A stretch of DNA of 64,000 bases from Anthoceros angustus (Eukaryota > Streptophyta > Anthocerotopsida > Anthocerotales > Anthocerotaceae), in NCBI GenBank assembly GCA_010909165.1, contig MU008164.1, positions 1,178,001-1,242,000 of the forward strand, read 5' to 3'. A program made the position numbers and the translations under genes. Positions 1 through 11,184 of the stretch are shown piece after piece. Within the stretch, counting starts at the first letter, position 1. Every line of letters starts with the position of its first letter. The notes beneath the pieces were generated by a model. That model was not told the DNA's origin. It made no database searches and saw only the letters and a program-made list of their open reading frames with translations.

Positions 1-483
1 GTTGAACACCTCCGACACCAGGCCCATGCCCGTCACCGACTGCAGAACCCCGTCGTGCGACGCCACCATCCCCGCCCCCTCCTGCCCCCGGTGCTGCAGC
101 GTGTGCAGCGCCAGGAAGCACAGCCTGCTGGCCTCCGGCTCCCCGAAGATCCCCACCACCCCGCATTCCTCCCGCACCCTGTCCTCCTCCTCCTCCTCCT
201 GCCCTTCCCCGCCCCCTCGTCCTCTCTGTATCCTTTCCACCATGGGGTTAGCCTCGGAATGGCCATCCCCCGCGACCCTCCTGCTCACCTGCCTCCTCCT
301 CCTCTCCTCCTGCCCAATTCTGAGAGCCACCTTCTGCCCCCACACCTTCCTCCCCCGCGCCCCCTCCCCGGCCGAGGCAAATGCCAACGCCGAGGCCGGC
401 GCCGGCGCCAGGACCCCTAGGTTGTCGGCATCCGCCAAACCCCTGCACGCGCATGGCTGCAGGACAGCCATCTGCGCAGCCAT
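1..483 (-). CDS. ASE: Amidophosphoribosyltransferase (first enzyme of purine synthesis), N-terminal part, cut by window edge
   Basis: The first committed step of de novo purine synthesis: glutamine + PRPP to 5-phosphoribosylamine, in plastids in plants. The minus frame reads 161 residues from the ATG at 483, which sits in a strong Kozak-like context (GCCGCCATGG), to base 1 without a stop. Residues 1-100 are Ala/Arg-rich, then a Gly/Glu-rich linker, as expected of a transit peptide plus propeptide. Cys107 begins CGVVGIFG, the class II glutamine amidotransferase signature, where this Cys becomes the N-terminal nucleophile after processing. It is followed by LHTLQHRGQEGAGM and SHDGVLQSVTG, both typical of plant ATase. 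The rest (glutaminase and PRTase domains) lies beyond the left edge. Codon use is very GC-rich, unlike the transposon DNA further right. The overlapping plus-strand frames here are shadows. The family assignment is firm; the exact start is inferred. Confidence 0.9.
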   Translation of the reverse strand, partial: MAAQMAVLQPCACRGLADADNLGVLAPAPASALAFASAGEGARGRKVWGQKVALRIGQEERRRRQVSRRVAGDGHSEANPMVERIQRGRGGGEGQEEEEEDRVREECGVVGIFGEPEASRLCFLALHTLQHRGQEGAGMVASHDGVLQSVTGMGLVSEVFN

Positions 484-2195
484 GGCGGCGCTCCTCACCC
501 GATGGCCACACCCACCAGCAGCTGTGGCACCAGCTCCACCAGTAGCTCCAGCTTCAGGAATTGCATCCTTTGCGTCCGCATTGCCCTCATCCAAGAGGCC
601 TAGGAGGAGGCGCGGCGGCGCCGCTCGTTGCAAAACTTACACTCCTATCACCACAGCAGCCACAGCCACTTGCCTTTGCCTTTCACATCGTAAAACAAGC
701 ACGTTACACACGTATGTATGTATATTTATGTGTATGTATATATATCTATATATAATTATAAGATCTATCAAGGTATATAATATATTGAAAGCAGTCTGCA
801 CATGGAAACCAGTGACCCTCTCTTGAGTGGGATTGACCCCTTATTGGTATGTATAGGGCTTTAAGCTTCTATTAAAATTTTAAATATTTAATTTTTTTTT
901 ATTTTGAATAAATTTTATTAAATACATAATCAAGTCAAAAATTTACAATCAAAATTTTAATAGATATTATTATATTTTTAATATATAATAAAACTATTAT
1001 ATATTATAAAATTTTTAAGATCTAGTGAGAAATTCACATGCAATATTCTATGCTGTACAAAAAAGGACAAAAAATGTAGACAATGTAAGAACATGTTTTC
1101 TATATGACCTCTGAGTGTTCATGAAAGTTCACTCTATGTCGGTTGTGGTACCGACCCATCCTTTAAGGTATGCCAAAGCGCACACCTCAATAGGGGTTAC
1201 CTCGAAATCCAATCACAGCCTTGTTTACGTTGTCACAGCCTAAATCCGGCTCAACCGATCGGGTATGAATGGCGACCTTGAGAATCATCGCAGGCCTCAT
1301 TGGCGAGCCCCATAAGGTCTTAAGTTTCTTGATCTGGCTATAGGAACGACCACTTGGATAAGCTTGATGGGCCACAACATTTTGGTTGTCCCCTTCATAA
1401 CAAGTATAGTGCATCAATGTGCAACTAATCTGAAGACTTAAGTGACTGGTCATTATCAACAGCAGAAGAGCGGCAATACCCTTTGAGCAATTGCTGCTTG
1501 TCATAACGACTTTTTGGACACATCGGCCGGCGGTCTGCCATGTTGAGCAAGGTGAAGCCACTCAGGACTCATTGGCTGAGTGGGTCATGAGGTATGTTTG
1601 ATCGGGTCCAACAGTTCTAGCCAAATCGGCCACAAAACCGGGCAAGTGATGGATTTGCAGCCGGGTCGTGTACTGAGAGAGCTTGAGTTTGTCCGCTTTG
1701 CTACCCTGATGTAGGGTGCATACTTTTTTTGGTAATCTCGTATGCGATCATGTGCTCGTAATAAAATTTCTTGTACCATACATGGAATCTATGTATTCCA
1801 ATATGATTTCCAAATTAAAACAAACAAGTCCACTCTCTATTCCCTTTGTATGCCATAACACATACCATATATAAAATATGATACCTATATAGTCGTCAAC
1901 CTCATCTCTTGGCCGGGAAATGAGCATATAAATCGAGGACACATCTAGTAATAGAAGGAAATATAAATAATACAATAGTAGTTACTAAATTTTTCACAAC
2001 AGAAGTATTATAAAAAAAAGGTTCCGTTTTTTTTTTCTTCCTCAAATTTTTGATGAAAGTCACGTGAAACAAATGGCAGTTTTTATGTCGAAGTTAAATT
2101 GTATCATTTTTTTTTCTCAATGTGTGTTTGTGATAGCTGTGTAAGTCTGTGGTTTGGAAAATCATATCAGCTCTTGAAACAAATGAAGTATTGAC
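484..2195. other. Intergenic region with AT-rich DNA and a possible Gypsy integrase relic
   Basis: No intact gene is seen. 484-700 is the GC-rich upstream/5' UTR region of the amidophosphoribosyltransferase gene. 880-1020 is very AT-rich with short inverted repeats. On the minus strand 1779-1585 reads AHDRIRDYQKKYA followed by a LSTRPGCK stretch, which faintly resembles the C-terminal tail of Ty3/Gypsy integrases (RARDYQKKYAD... LRPGCKLSPRF). It is frame-broken and short, so this is weak. The minus frame 1561-1187 (124 codons) matches no family I know. 1980-2190 is A/T-rich and probably carries the promoter of the GDSL gene. Confidence 0.3.
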
Positions 2196-3299
2196 ATGGA
2201 TTGGGACCGTAGTATGCAGTTGAAATTATTATGTTATTTTCTAGTAATGATTGTACAATATACTCAAGCAAAGAGGACTTTTGCATTGGTACCTGCACTG
2301 TATATTTTTGGTGATTCAACAGCAGATGTGGGTAATAATAATTATTTGGCCACCACTGCTAGAGTCAATTATTCACCTTATGGAGTAGATTTTACAAACC
2401 ACCAAGCAACAGGTAGATTTTCCAATGGCAAAATTATTGTTGACTATATCGCAGAGTTTCTTAGAATACATTATCCCCCGCCTGTGATGCAGCATAACTC
2501 GTTACAAAATATCATGAGACCTGGTCTAAATTATGCTTCTGGTAATGCTGGAATTATGAACAACACTGGAAGTGAATTTAGACAGGTTCTTTCACTTGGA
2601 CAACAACTTGATTTGTTTGAACAGGGATTGCCTGTTTTAAAAGAAGCTTTCTCAAATTCTGCTAGCGCAGTAAAGAAGCATTTCAAGTTATCTATATTTT
2701 ATGTGGCAATGGGATCAAATGATCTTTTTGCACTTTCCCGTAGAACAACAAATCAAGCTGAGATCAAAAAGAGTATCCATACAATTATCCTAAACTTTCA
2801 ACATTATATTAAGCTATTGCATTCTCATGGAGCTCGAAAATTTGTAGTTCCGCAAATCACCGCACTTGGTTGTGCTCCTGGTGTTATAGCAGAATTGAGC
2901 TCTACAATGACAACAAAAAATGGATGTGCAATTGAAATTAATCGAATGATATTTCAATACAATAAAGCTCTTGATACTATGTTTTACGACCTATTCGAAA
3001 ACAAGAAGTCAAAGTACAGATTGAAAGACAGCATGATTTTGCATCCATTATTTTTTAATAGAAGTCGTGCAATCTTTCAAAATCCCACACACCACGGTTT
3101 TGCGAGTAAAGGACCATGCATGATAAGCCCAACTTCATATTGCCATGAAACGAACACGATGGTTTTTTGGGATGACTATCACTTTACACAAAGGATGCAA
3201 CATAGGTTGGCAAATATCATCATATCTGGTAAAGTGTACAAAAAAAATAGACCACGTAGACCAAAAAATCTCCAAGAACTTATAAGAAATCACGCTTAG
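2196..3299 (+). CDS. GDSL-type esterase/lipase, intronless and intact
   Basis: A 367-residue SGNH/GDSL hydrolase, the usual length for plant extracellular GDSL lipases (ester hydrolysis of lipids or cutin-like substrates). Residues 7-25 form a hydrophobic signal peptide. Block I is FGDSTADVGNNNY, with the nucleophile Ser41. Block II holds the oxyanion Gly in YASGNAGI. Block III is GSNDL near residue 173. The C-terminal catalytic Asp/His pair is the WDDYH motif (Asp326, His329). All four catalytic elements are therefore present and the frame is clean. The usual WDxxHPTE is altered to WDDYHFTQ, and the C-terminus is unusually basic. Plant GDSL genes normally have several introns; this one has none, and its codons are AT-rich, unlike the GC-rich genes at both window ends. 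A retrocopy or an old single-exon lineage are both possible. The substrate is unknown. Confidence 0.93.
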   Translation: MDWDRSMQLKLLCYFLVMIVQYTQAKRTFALVPALYIFGDSTADVGNNNYLATTARVNYSPYGVDFTNHQATGRFSNGKIIVDYIAEFLRIHYPPPVMQHNSLQNIMRPGLNYASGNAGIMNNTGSEFRQVLSLGQQLDLFEQGLPVLKEAFSNSASAVKKHFKLSIFYVAMGSNDLFALSRRTTNQAEIKKSIHTIILNFQHYIKLLHSHGARKFVVPQITALGCAPGVIAELSSTMTTKNGCAIEINRMIFQYNKALDTMFYDLFENKKSKYRLKDSMILHPLFFNRSRAIFQNPTHHGFASKGPCMISPTSYCHETNTMVFWDDYHFTQRMQHRLANIIISGKVYKKNRPRRPKNLQELIRNHA

Positions 3300-4379
3300 C
3301 ATCTTGTGAAAAGAGATATGGTGACATAGTTGGGGTACGCATGTTTGCTTTCCAATGCAGATGTGTATCAATACATAGTATTTTTAAAGGATGAAATCAA
3401 TCCAAGCATGATATATTATGAGAGACATATGCAACAAGGATGTTGACACTAAGGAACACTTTGTTTTCCTCTGTGCCACCTATGAAGATATCGAGAATGC
3501 TTTTGTTTGCGCCACCTACGAAGATATCAGGAATGCTTTTACCAACTTATTTACAACGGCTCGATCTTTTACTCCGAGGTTCCTTTTCTTTTTTCTGACA
3601 CCATTAATTTGTAGGTCAAATTCAGAATCACATTTAAACATCAATTCTTGTTTTGTAAATCTCCGACGTATCAATCCCATGACGGAAATTCCGTCCATAG
3701 TGACTCAGATAAACATCTCCTTCTATGAATGACCATTTGTAGTAAGCCTTTTCTAGGAAGCTGTTACCGAGGAAATGGAGCAGCTGCCATAATAATGATA
3801 CGGAAAGGTTACTAAGACCTCCTACAAGAGAAGCCCACAAATTGTAAACTATATATGGAAAAATACATGTTAGGCTTAGTCTTCAATTCCTTATACTTGG
3901 TAAATCCTTTATGCATATAGAGGGGCGGTCCTCGCCCATAGCTAGGAAGATCTATTTAGTACCTTTGTACATAGGGAGGCCCTCTTCCATAGCTTGGAAG
4001 GTGTCTTTCTTTTTGCATGATTGTTTGAAGAAGATAAAAAGTCTCCTCTCGTGATGATGATTATGAATATTGCTCTTGATTTTTACTTATTAAGAGATGA
4101 GATTGTTTTACTTACTATGCAAACTGAGATTATGGCTGACGGATATCTAGGAATGTGCCCTTGTTACTTTGACTACGCTGAATGTGTTTCTTCTTGCTTT
4201 CAATCACACTATGTAGCTTTTAGTTTGAGAGTCTATCTCGAAAGGTGTTTGAGAAGTTGACCTCCTTGTGTAATGTTATCCGAACATTCATATTATTTAC
4301 AACCAGGCTTACTAAACGTGATATCCCAATAATTTATCAATTTAAGCTAAACACGCTGCTGGAGAAAAACAAAAGTGCA
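3300..4379. other. Region without a clear gene; short duplicated coding-like segment
   Basis: A plus-strand frame at 3418-3732 contains a direct duplication of about 48 bp (GCCACCTATGAAGATATC... repeated at about 3477 and 3513). Its start, CNKDVDTKEHFVFLC, loosely resembles the zinc-binding tail (C-x2-C-x4-H-x4-C) found after some LINE reverse transcriptases. This is too short to assign. The 4021-4260 frame is unrecognised. Nothing else could be supported. Confidence 0.2.
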
Positions 4380-5870
4380 TGTAAGCAAACAATCAGAATT
4401 ATGTTCGTATTGTCAACGCTGTAGTTGCAAGTTTGGAGTAGGGTAAGGAAATTCAAGCCCAAATTTTGCAGGTTTGTTTGATAAATGCATTTGGCGATGT
4501 TCCAGCAGGTTTGTGTGATAGATACATTTTGGTAGACATTCCAACATGATGGATGCATAGAGGGTGTTCGATGAGAACCCTTAAGCTCCTACAGTCATCC
4601 CTGGGGTTGATTGATGAATCCCAGTCATCCCAGGGGTTGACAGATGAATCCCAGCACTTGCTGCAACACCCTAAACCCTCTTGCAACATGTACGTTTCGA
4701 GGAAGTTGGCACTACTGTGACAAATAAATGTGTGACGGACCAAGGAAGGCAGCTCCATTTTGAAATGCAGGAAGCAAAACTTGGATCTGAGGTGATGATG
4801 GGGACTTGCCTCATGAATATGTATGCAAGATGAGGGAGCCTGGATGATGCCGGGCTGCTTGGACAAAATTGCCAGAAGAGACTGGTGACCTGGAACGTGA
4901 TGCTTGCAGGATATGCTGAGCGTGGGCTAGGCGTAGAAGCCCTGTCAATTATGCAACTATGGCAACAAGAGGGCGTTCCATCAGCTGATCACATAACGTT
5001 TGTGCCATGGCTTCTGAAAGAATGAAAAAGCATCGGGTACATTGAGTTAGGGAAGGCAAGTACATGACCGGGTTCAGGAAATGGGGCTACAAGTTGAGGT
5101 GGTCCTTGCGAGCTGCCTGGTGGACATGTATGCAAAGTGGGGGAGCCTAGAGGATGCCCGTTGACGTCAGCCACAAGAGACGTTGTAACTTGGACAGCCA
5201 TGCTCTCGAGCGAGGAGCATGGGATAACCAAGAAGCGTTTTCTGTGTGTGCAAGCGTGCAGCAGAAGGGCATGGCCCCAGCTGATTGTGTGACATTTGTG
5301 TGCCTCCTCAGAGCATGTCCTAATATTGGAGCCTCGGACCAGGGGAAGCAGCTTCATGTGCAGACCTAGGAAAGAGTGCTTGAAAGCAGTTCATTTCTTG
5401 GGAGCTCTCTGTTGGATGTGTATGCAAAATGTGGTCAATTCCGTGATGCTCAACTTGTCTTCAACAAGCTGGTGCCAAAAACTGTGATGTTCTTGACTGC
5501 CATGCTCATGGGCTACGCCGAGCATGGACTGGCACAAGAAGCTCTCGATCTTTAAGCAAGCATACAGCAGGAAGGTAGTCACTCCCCCCTATCGTCATAT
5601 ATCATTCACATATCTTCAAAAGACATGTCTGCAAACCCTAAAGACCAGGAAGAATGACGGTGCTTGGAAAGAGCCTGGTTGGAGCTGGATCAAGCGTGAT
5701 GAGGAAGTGTGCACTTGTTGGGTGGGCGACATCCAGAACTCGAAACACAGTCAAATGTATGATATGTTAGCAAAGTTGACCTCTAACTCGAAACACAGTC
5801 AAATGTATGATGTGTTAGCGAAGTTGACCTCTAAGAGTAAGGAGGCAGCATGCTCAATATCTTTATCCTC
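4380..5870 (+). pseudogene. Decayed PLS-class pentatricopeptide repeat (PPR) gene
   Basis: PPR proteins bind organelle RNA, and PLS-class members with E/DYW tails direct C-to-U editing. Here the PPR signature appears in pieces spread over frames: LMNMYARWGSLDDA and RLVTWNVMLAGYAERGLG (4815-4930), GGHVCKVGEP (5120), RDVVTWTAML (5180), LTAMLMGYAEHGLAQEALDL (5493-5553), and finally the E-motif start KEPGWSWIKRDEEVCTCWVGD (5667-5730). Many frameshifts and in-frame stops separate them, so no full protein can be made. A duplicated stretch (AACTCGAAACACAGTCAAATG) occurs at about 5737 and 5785. The order of motifs (repeats then E tail) shows the plus orientation. The left boundary is approximate. Confidence 0.8.
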
Positions 5871-6012
5871 CTTGACCGAAGCGCACTCATGAGGCTTCCT
5901 AATTTACCTTCAAGAGTTTAACTAAAGTGCAATCATGAAACTTCATATTTTACCTTCAAAATTGAACCCCGCAGAGCATAACCAACATACAGCCTCTGAT
6001 GGCCTATGCAAT

Positions 6013-6416
6013 TGTTAGGAAAAGAGCTGAGCCTTTATAGAGAGGGAACACAACACTCCCATACAATATGGGTTATATGCACTAGGCACACTAGATACTA
6101 TCACACAAGCACACAAGAACACTTGCACACACCACATCCCACAAGTAGGTGGGCTTGGCTTTATATAGCCCTAGCCTTGGATCCTACTAGTCACTTACCT
6201 TGAATCCTATTGGTTACTTGACCTTGAGTCCTATTGGTCACTTGACCTTGAATCCTTCTTGTCATTTGACTTGCCCTTTACTTTTGGGCTTTCTAGAAGA
6301 TACTTTCTAGAAGATGCATGACTTTCAAGTTTGTTATTTTAGGACACTCTTCATAACCTGTTTTAGGGCACTCTTCATAACATATTTTGATATGTTGTAA
6401 TAAATCACTTCTAACA
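6013..6416 (-). repeat. Copia 3' LTR (404 bp)
   Basis: This is the downstream LTR of the minus-strand element. It has TGTTAG/CTAACA ends, and a TATA box reads TATATAAA on the minus strand (6160-6167). It is nearly identical to the other LTR but carries an extra copy of a short ACCTTGAATCCTATTGG-type unit near 6180-6240, which accounts for most of the length difference. Confidence 0.95.
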
Positions 6417-6425
6417 CTCCCACTC
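6417..6425 (-). other. Polypurine tract of the Copia element
   Basis: The minus strand reads GAGTGGGAG immediately before the 3' LTR start TGTTAG. This is the typical plus-strand primer of plant Copia elements. Confidence 0.75.
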
Positions 6426-6437
6426 AACATATCAAAA

Positions 6438-7843
6438 TTATTCTCTTAGGCCTAGCATCTTGCTAAACCTAGCATGTTTGTCTAAAGTCAAGGCTTTGGT
6501 CAAAATATATGCCGGCATGTCTCCTATTGGACAATACTCTACCTCTTTTGACTTTACCTTCTCTCTTATAAAGTGATATTTCACTTCGATATGCTTGGTT
6601 CTAGCATGAAAAGTTGCATTCTTGGCTAAGAAGATGCAACCTTGATTGTCGTTGAAGATTGTTGTTGCTTCCTTCTGCTTGAATCCCATCTTATCTAGCA
6701 AGTTACGCAACCATATCGCCTCCATGACTGCAGAGCATGTTGCCATATATTCGCCTCAGAGGATAGAGCCACGATGGGTTGTCTCCTACTATTCCAAGAA
6801 ATGGCTCCCCATTCGGCATAAGCATATCCGATCGTAGACTTGCGACTATCAACATCTCACCCGATCAATCACAATATCCTACCACTCGGACTTCCTGCTG
6901 ATGCTCCTGTTGATACACCAAATTCCAATGCTTTGTACCACTCAAGTACCTCATTATCCTCTTCACGGCTTGAAACTGCTGTTGTCCAGAGTTAGCCATA
7001 AATTGACTTGCAACTCCCACTGCCTCTGCAATGTCAGGCCTTGTCCCTATAGATAAATAGGTGAGGCATCCAACAGCACACTGATAGAGAGTTTTATCTA
7101 CCTTCTCCTTCTCTTCTTCAGTTGTAGGACTCATCTCCTTTGAGAGCTTCTCATTAAGCACCATTGGTGTCTTCACAGGCTTGCACTCTTGCATTCCAAA
7201 GCGCTTCATGACATTCTCAACATATGTCCTTTGGCTCAAAGAGATCTTCTTGTTAGCCTTGTCTCTAATTACTTGTATCCCTAGAAAGTAATGAAGTTCA
7301 TCTAAATCCCTCATATCAAAACTATCATTAAGCTCTTCTTCGTATTGTCTAAGAGTTGCAAATCATTGCAAACAAGGATTAGATCATCCATATAGATAGC
7401 AATGATCATCATGGACTCTCCCACTCTCTTCACATAGATGTTCAAATCTCCATTGGTTTTCTTGAAACCTTTAGCTTGGAAGAACTTGTCAATCTTAACA
7501 TACCAGGTAAGTGCAGATTGCTTAAGACCATAGAGTACCTATAGCAATTTACATACCTCACTTTCCCGCCCTGGCACTTCATACCCTTCTGGTTGGTTCA
7601 TGTAGATCTCTTCTTCCAAATCTCCATTGAGAAACGCAGTTTGGACATCCATGTGATGTATCTCCATATCCATGATAGCTGCTATTGCTAAGAGTATACG
7701 AATGGATGTTATCTTAGCAACAGGGGAGAAAGTGTCGGTGTAGTCAATACACAGCACTTGTGTATACCCTTCCCACCTTGCCTTGTATCGCTCTATGCTC
7801 CCATCGTTGTGCTTGATCTTGGACACCCATTTGGATCCTATAA
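6438..7843 (-). pseudogene. Copia reverse transcriptase and RNase H
   Basis: The RT begins at the insertion junction (SKIKHNDGSIERYKARWE) and has HMDVQTAFLNGDL with the first catalytic Asp. A premature stop follows at about 7539. YMDD, the second catalytic motif, is intact at 7383-7394. Then come LHYFLGIQV and KTPMVLNEKLSKE. RNase H follows with LTYLSIGTRPDIAEAVG, MEAIWLRNLLDKMGF, NDNQGCIFLAKNATFHARTKHIE and DMPAYILTKAL (usually DILTKAL). It sits in at least three frames, so it is non-functional. Confidence 0.93.
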
Positions 7844-9560
7844 CAGCGTCTGTTTAGAAAGGGGTTTCTCCTGTCAAAAGGGGTTTTGGAAAAATCCCAA
7901 CCCTATTTCACGGAACCGAAGTTGCTTTGGTTTTGTTGGTTTTGTAGGTGTTCATCCATCGGTTCGGGCATTCTCGGCTCGGCACCACTTCTGTCGAGTC
8001 ATTTACACGCATTGGCGCCTTGTACTCGAGTTCATGGCGATTTAGTCGGTGTGATGAAGGCTAGTGACCTCATTGTTCCATAATTTCGTCATGTCCGTAG
8101 TTTACGCATTTTGTGTGGTTTTGTATGTTTTGTATACCGGGGGCCTAGGCGCATAAGTGCGCGTCTAAACAACGCTTATGCACAAACTTGTGCACGACCG
8201 TGCAAAAAGAACGCGAAAAATAATCTTCTAATGGGGACACATGTCCTTTTGGAGGTCGAGGATGTCTTGGAACTCCCAACAAAATAACAAGTAGTAGACA
8301 TCGGCGGAGGTTCACCTAGACCGCTCTCATATATCTATCCTATGCCCTAATGCGTGAAGAACACCCTATCCCTTTTATCCTTTACGGTGTTTAGTCTCTT
8401 TCGGTGACCTAGTCAGTTATCATCAAACATGTTAGGGGCCCGGTGGGTGAACAAGTGCATGTACCAGGGGCAAGGGGCCCGTGCGCGCACAAGTGCACGC
8501 ACAAGTGCATGTACCAGGGGCAAGGGGCCCGGTGGGTGAACAAGTGCACGCACAAGTGCACGCACAAGTGCATGTACCAGGGGCAAGGGGCCCGTGCGCG
8601 CACAAGTGCACGCACCCAAGGTCAAGAAGGGCCTAGGAGCATGAACCCATATGGTTCATGCCTCCTAGTGCATTCCCAGACGGTTCATCCAAAGAAAAAA
8701 AAAGAGCAAAAAGCCTAAAAAACCCTTAAAATCCCTAAAAAAATCACAAAAAAGTCTAGTTTTTTGAGGCAATTGCGCGCACAAGTGCGCGCACTTGCCC
8801 TAAAATTTTGACAATTTTTTGAATTGATTTGTATTTGTTTTGATATTTTTTTGTTTTAAAGGGTTCCTTTCGACGTTTTCAACCTTTTTTGTGCACCTCC
8901 CTAATGTGGATATGTTCTTATCTTTACTTAACCCTCATCTTTTTTCTAGTGGTTAAAACTTTGAACTAGTAGTGAGAACCTTTTGCAACTTTTGAATCTT
9001 GAGACGTTTGGCGTGGGCCCAGCTCCAAGTGCAGACCATGCCACTCTCATTCTCGCACTGCATGTGGATCAAGAACATTAGGTCAACGAAGATATTATTG
9101 TCCCAATGTCTAAGAAACAAAGTCCTGTAAAATTCTCAGAGCAAGAGTATAGTCTTAGGATTGAGTGGTATGAATGAAAGGTTGGTGCGCAAACAAGTTT
9201 GCGCACCGGAATTACAGCAAGCCCTAAAAACTCTAAACGTTTGTATACGTCCAACACCTGGCAATGATTGCCAGATGTTGGAAGCTTAGATGTAAGTGCG
9301 CGCATAAGTTTCTTGCGTGTCTAGTTTGAAAGAAAAGCCGAACGAGAATGAGACTTTAGGTTTTTGCCACGTACTTGCAATCTACAATCTCAAATAACGT
9401 GTATCAAAACAATTATTTAAAAGGTTGCGGGTGACATGTCTACAGAGAAATACCAAAAAGGCTGATTATAGTGCGGATTTTTTCAAGTGCAAAAAGGGGT
9501 CCGGCCACGTCCGTGTGCAAAAAGGGGTTTCAGGAGAAACCCCTTTCTAAATAGACGCTG
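7844..9560. mobile_element. Non-autonomous TIR DNA transposon (hAT-like?) nested in the Copia pol gene
   Basis: The left end CAGCGTCTGTTTAGAAAGG and the inverse of the right end CAGCGTCTATTTAGAAAGG match over about 28 bp with one mismatch (each continues GGTTTCTCCTG). The insertion splits the Copia RT. Joining the flanks restores the conserved K-x-I-G-S-K-W-V motif just before the RT. The flanks share CTAT exactly, or an 8-bp site with three differences (TCCTATAA / TTCTATGC); 8 bp and a CAG-starting TIR would fit hAT. There is no transposase inside. The interior is rich in AAGTGCGCGCAC-type motifs and a minisatellite. TIR and insertion are clear; the superfamily is inferred. Confidence 0.82.
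8435..8625. repeat. Minisatellite in the nested element
   Basis: Units combine GTGCATGTACCAGGGGCAAG, GGGCCCGGTGGGTGAACAA and several ACAAGTGCACGC repeats, arranged as two alternating higher-order units of about 55-75 bp. The 68-91 residue frames over it are artefacts of the repeat. Confidence 0.85.
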
Positions 9561-9883
9561 TTCTATGCACTTCCTTCCTTGGGGTAGAGAGTGATTTCCC
9601 AAGTCTTGTTCTTGATAAGTGAGTTATACTCACTATCCAGGGCTTTTTTCCACTCCTTCACCTTTGGCCCTTCCAAGGCTTCCTTCAAGCTTTGCGGCTC
9701 ATCAGCATCTACCAACATAGCCTCTTCGTCTTGCATTCATGGACTCCAAAATTTTCTGGGTTTCCATCGCCTTGATGATCTCCTGCGGTCGGGCTCCTCT
9801 TGGATTCTTCGATCTCGCTCCTCTTCATCATCCTCGATATCCGGGCTTCTCCACCTTCTATATCACCTTGTGGTAGAGGTTGC

Positions 9884-10945
9884 TCATGCTCGAGGTTGAG
9901 CATGCTCAAGAGTAGGTTGCTCAAGAACCAAGTCTTGTGCTTCTTCACGCTCCTTCAACTCCTTGATGACAACTTGCGTTGCTCCCACTCCTTTGTTAGG
10001 TTCCACAACCTCATGAAAAACAACATCCCTTTTGAAAATGATTTTCTTGGTTGTAGGGTCGTATAATCTATACCCGTTTACCTCATCAGAGTACCTAAGC
10101 ATGATGCCATTGGATGCCTTTAGGATCCCACTTGGTTCGGTTTTGCTTTGGAACATGAGCATAAACCTCAGAACCAAAGATCCTAAAATGACTCACGTTA
10201 GGTTTGACACCAGACCATGCCTCCTCCGGGGTCATTCCAGGTACAGCCTTGGTTGGAACTCTATTCAAAACATGAGTTGCTGTAGCAACAGCCTCTCCCC
10301 AAAAACGTACCTCCAACCCACTTTGATGGAGCATGCACTTGGCCGCCTCCACTAGGCTCCTTAGCTTGCGCTCCGCCACTCCATTTTGCTCCGGTGTGTG
10401 AGGAATTGTTAGTTGCCTCCGAATGCCATGCTCCTTGCAAAAGCTTTTGAATTGAGAAGAGATGTATTCTCCTCCATTGTCACTCCTAAGTGTCTTGAGG
10501 CATTCTCCACCAAGGTTTTCCACTCCTTGAATGTCTTGAACACTTCGGACTTCTCCTTCAAAAGGTATGTCCAACTCCTCCTTGTGAAGTCATCCACAAA
10601 CACTAGAATGTAGCGGGCTCCTCCATGGGTAGGGTTCTTCATTGGTCCACACATCGGTGTGTACAAGCTCCAACGCCTTTCGCTCGGCGCTCAATCCTTG
10701 GGAACTTGGTTGGTGAAGCTTTCCCATCATGCACCCTTGGCACAATCGCGCTCACCAATATCTTTCAAATCCAAGCCGGTCACCATTTGTTGATTCTTCA
10801 TCATCTTGATGTTGTCCACTCCAGTGTGCCCCAAGCGTTGATGCCACAAATCTATTGACCCAGTGCTCTTAGGCGAGCTTGACACAAATGTGCAAGCTTG
10901 TTGATCACCTACGGAAGCACACAACTTGTAGAGATTGCCTTCCAA
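9884..10945 (-). pseudogene. Copia GAG-pre-integrase and integrase
   Basis: The minus strand reads LWHQRLGHTGVDNI (pre-integrase zinc-binding region, about 10830), then the integrase core with its catalytic residues: VDDFTRRSW (first Asp, about 10590), SDNGGEY (second Asp, about 10470) and EQNGVAERK (Glu, about 10385). The C-terminal region contains EEAWSGVKPNVSHFRIFG and YDPTTKKIIFKRDVVFHE. The two core halves are in different frames, with a shift near 10500. The linker to RT is then interrupted by the element at 7844-9560. Confidence 0.92.
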
Positions 10946-11184
10946 ACACCTCGAGCTATCACCTTGACATTAGGTGATTACGGTTGCTCGGGTTGGATCG
11001 ACATCCTCGAGTTGAACACAATCTCATTCCTGGTCGTGATTCTTGCTCGAAAGAAGATTCTTCGTGACCATGGCATGGTACATCCTTGATTGTACCTTTG
11101 GATGGTCCTCCAGGAGTTGAACTTTAATCACACCTCTTCCTTTGATCTCGTGTGACCTATTGTCTCCAAGCGCCACTTTATGCC

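Noticed and set aside
2-826. 274-codon plus-strand frame at the left edge
   Set aside because: It is the shadow of the amidophosphoribosyltransferase N-terminus on the minus strand and is Pro/Ser low-complexity.
8409-8718. Cys/Val/Ala-rich frames near 8.4-8.7 kb
   Set aside because: They are translations of the minisatellite inside the nested TIR element, with no independent support.
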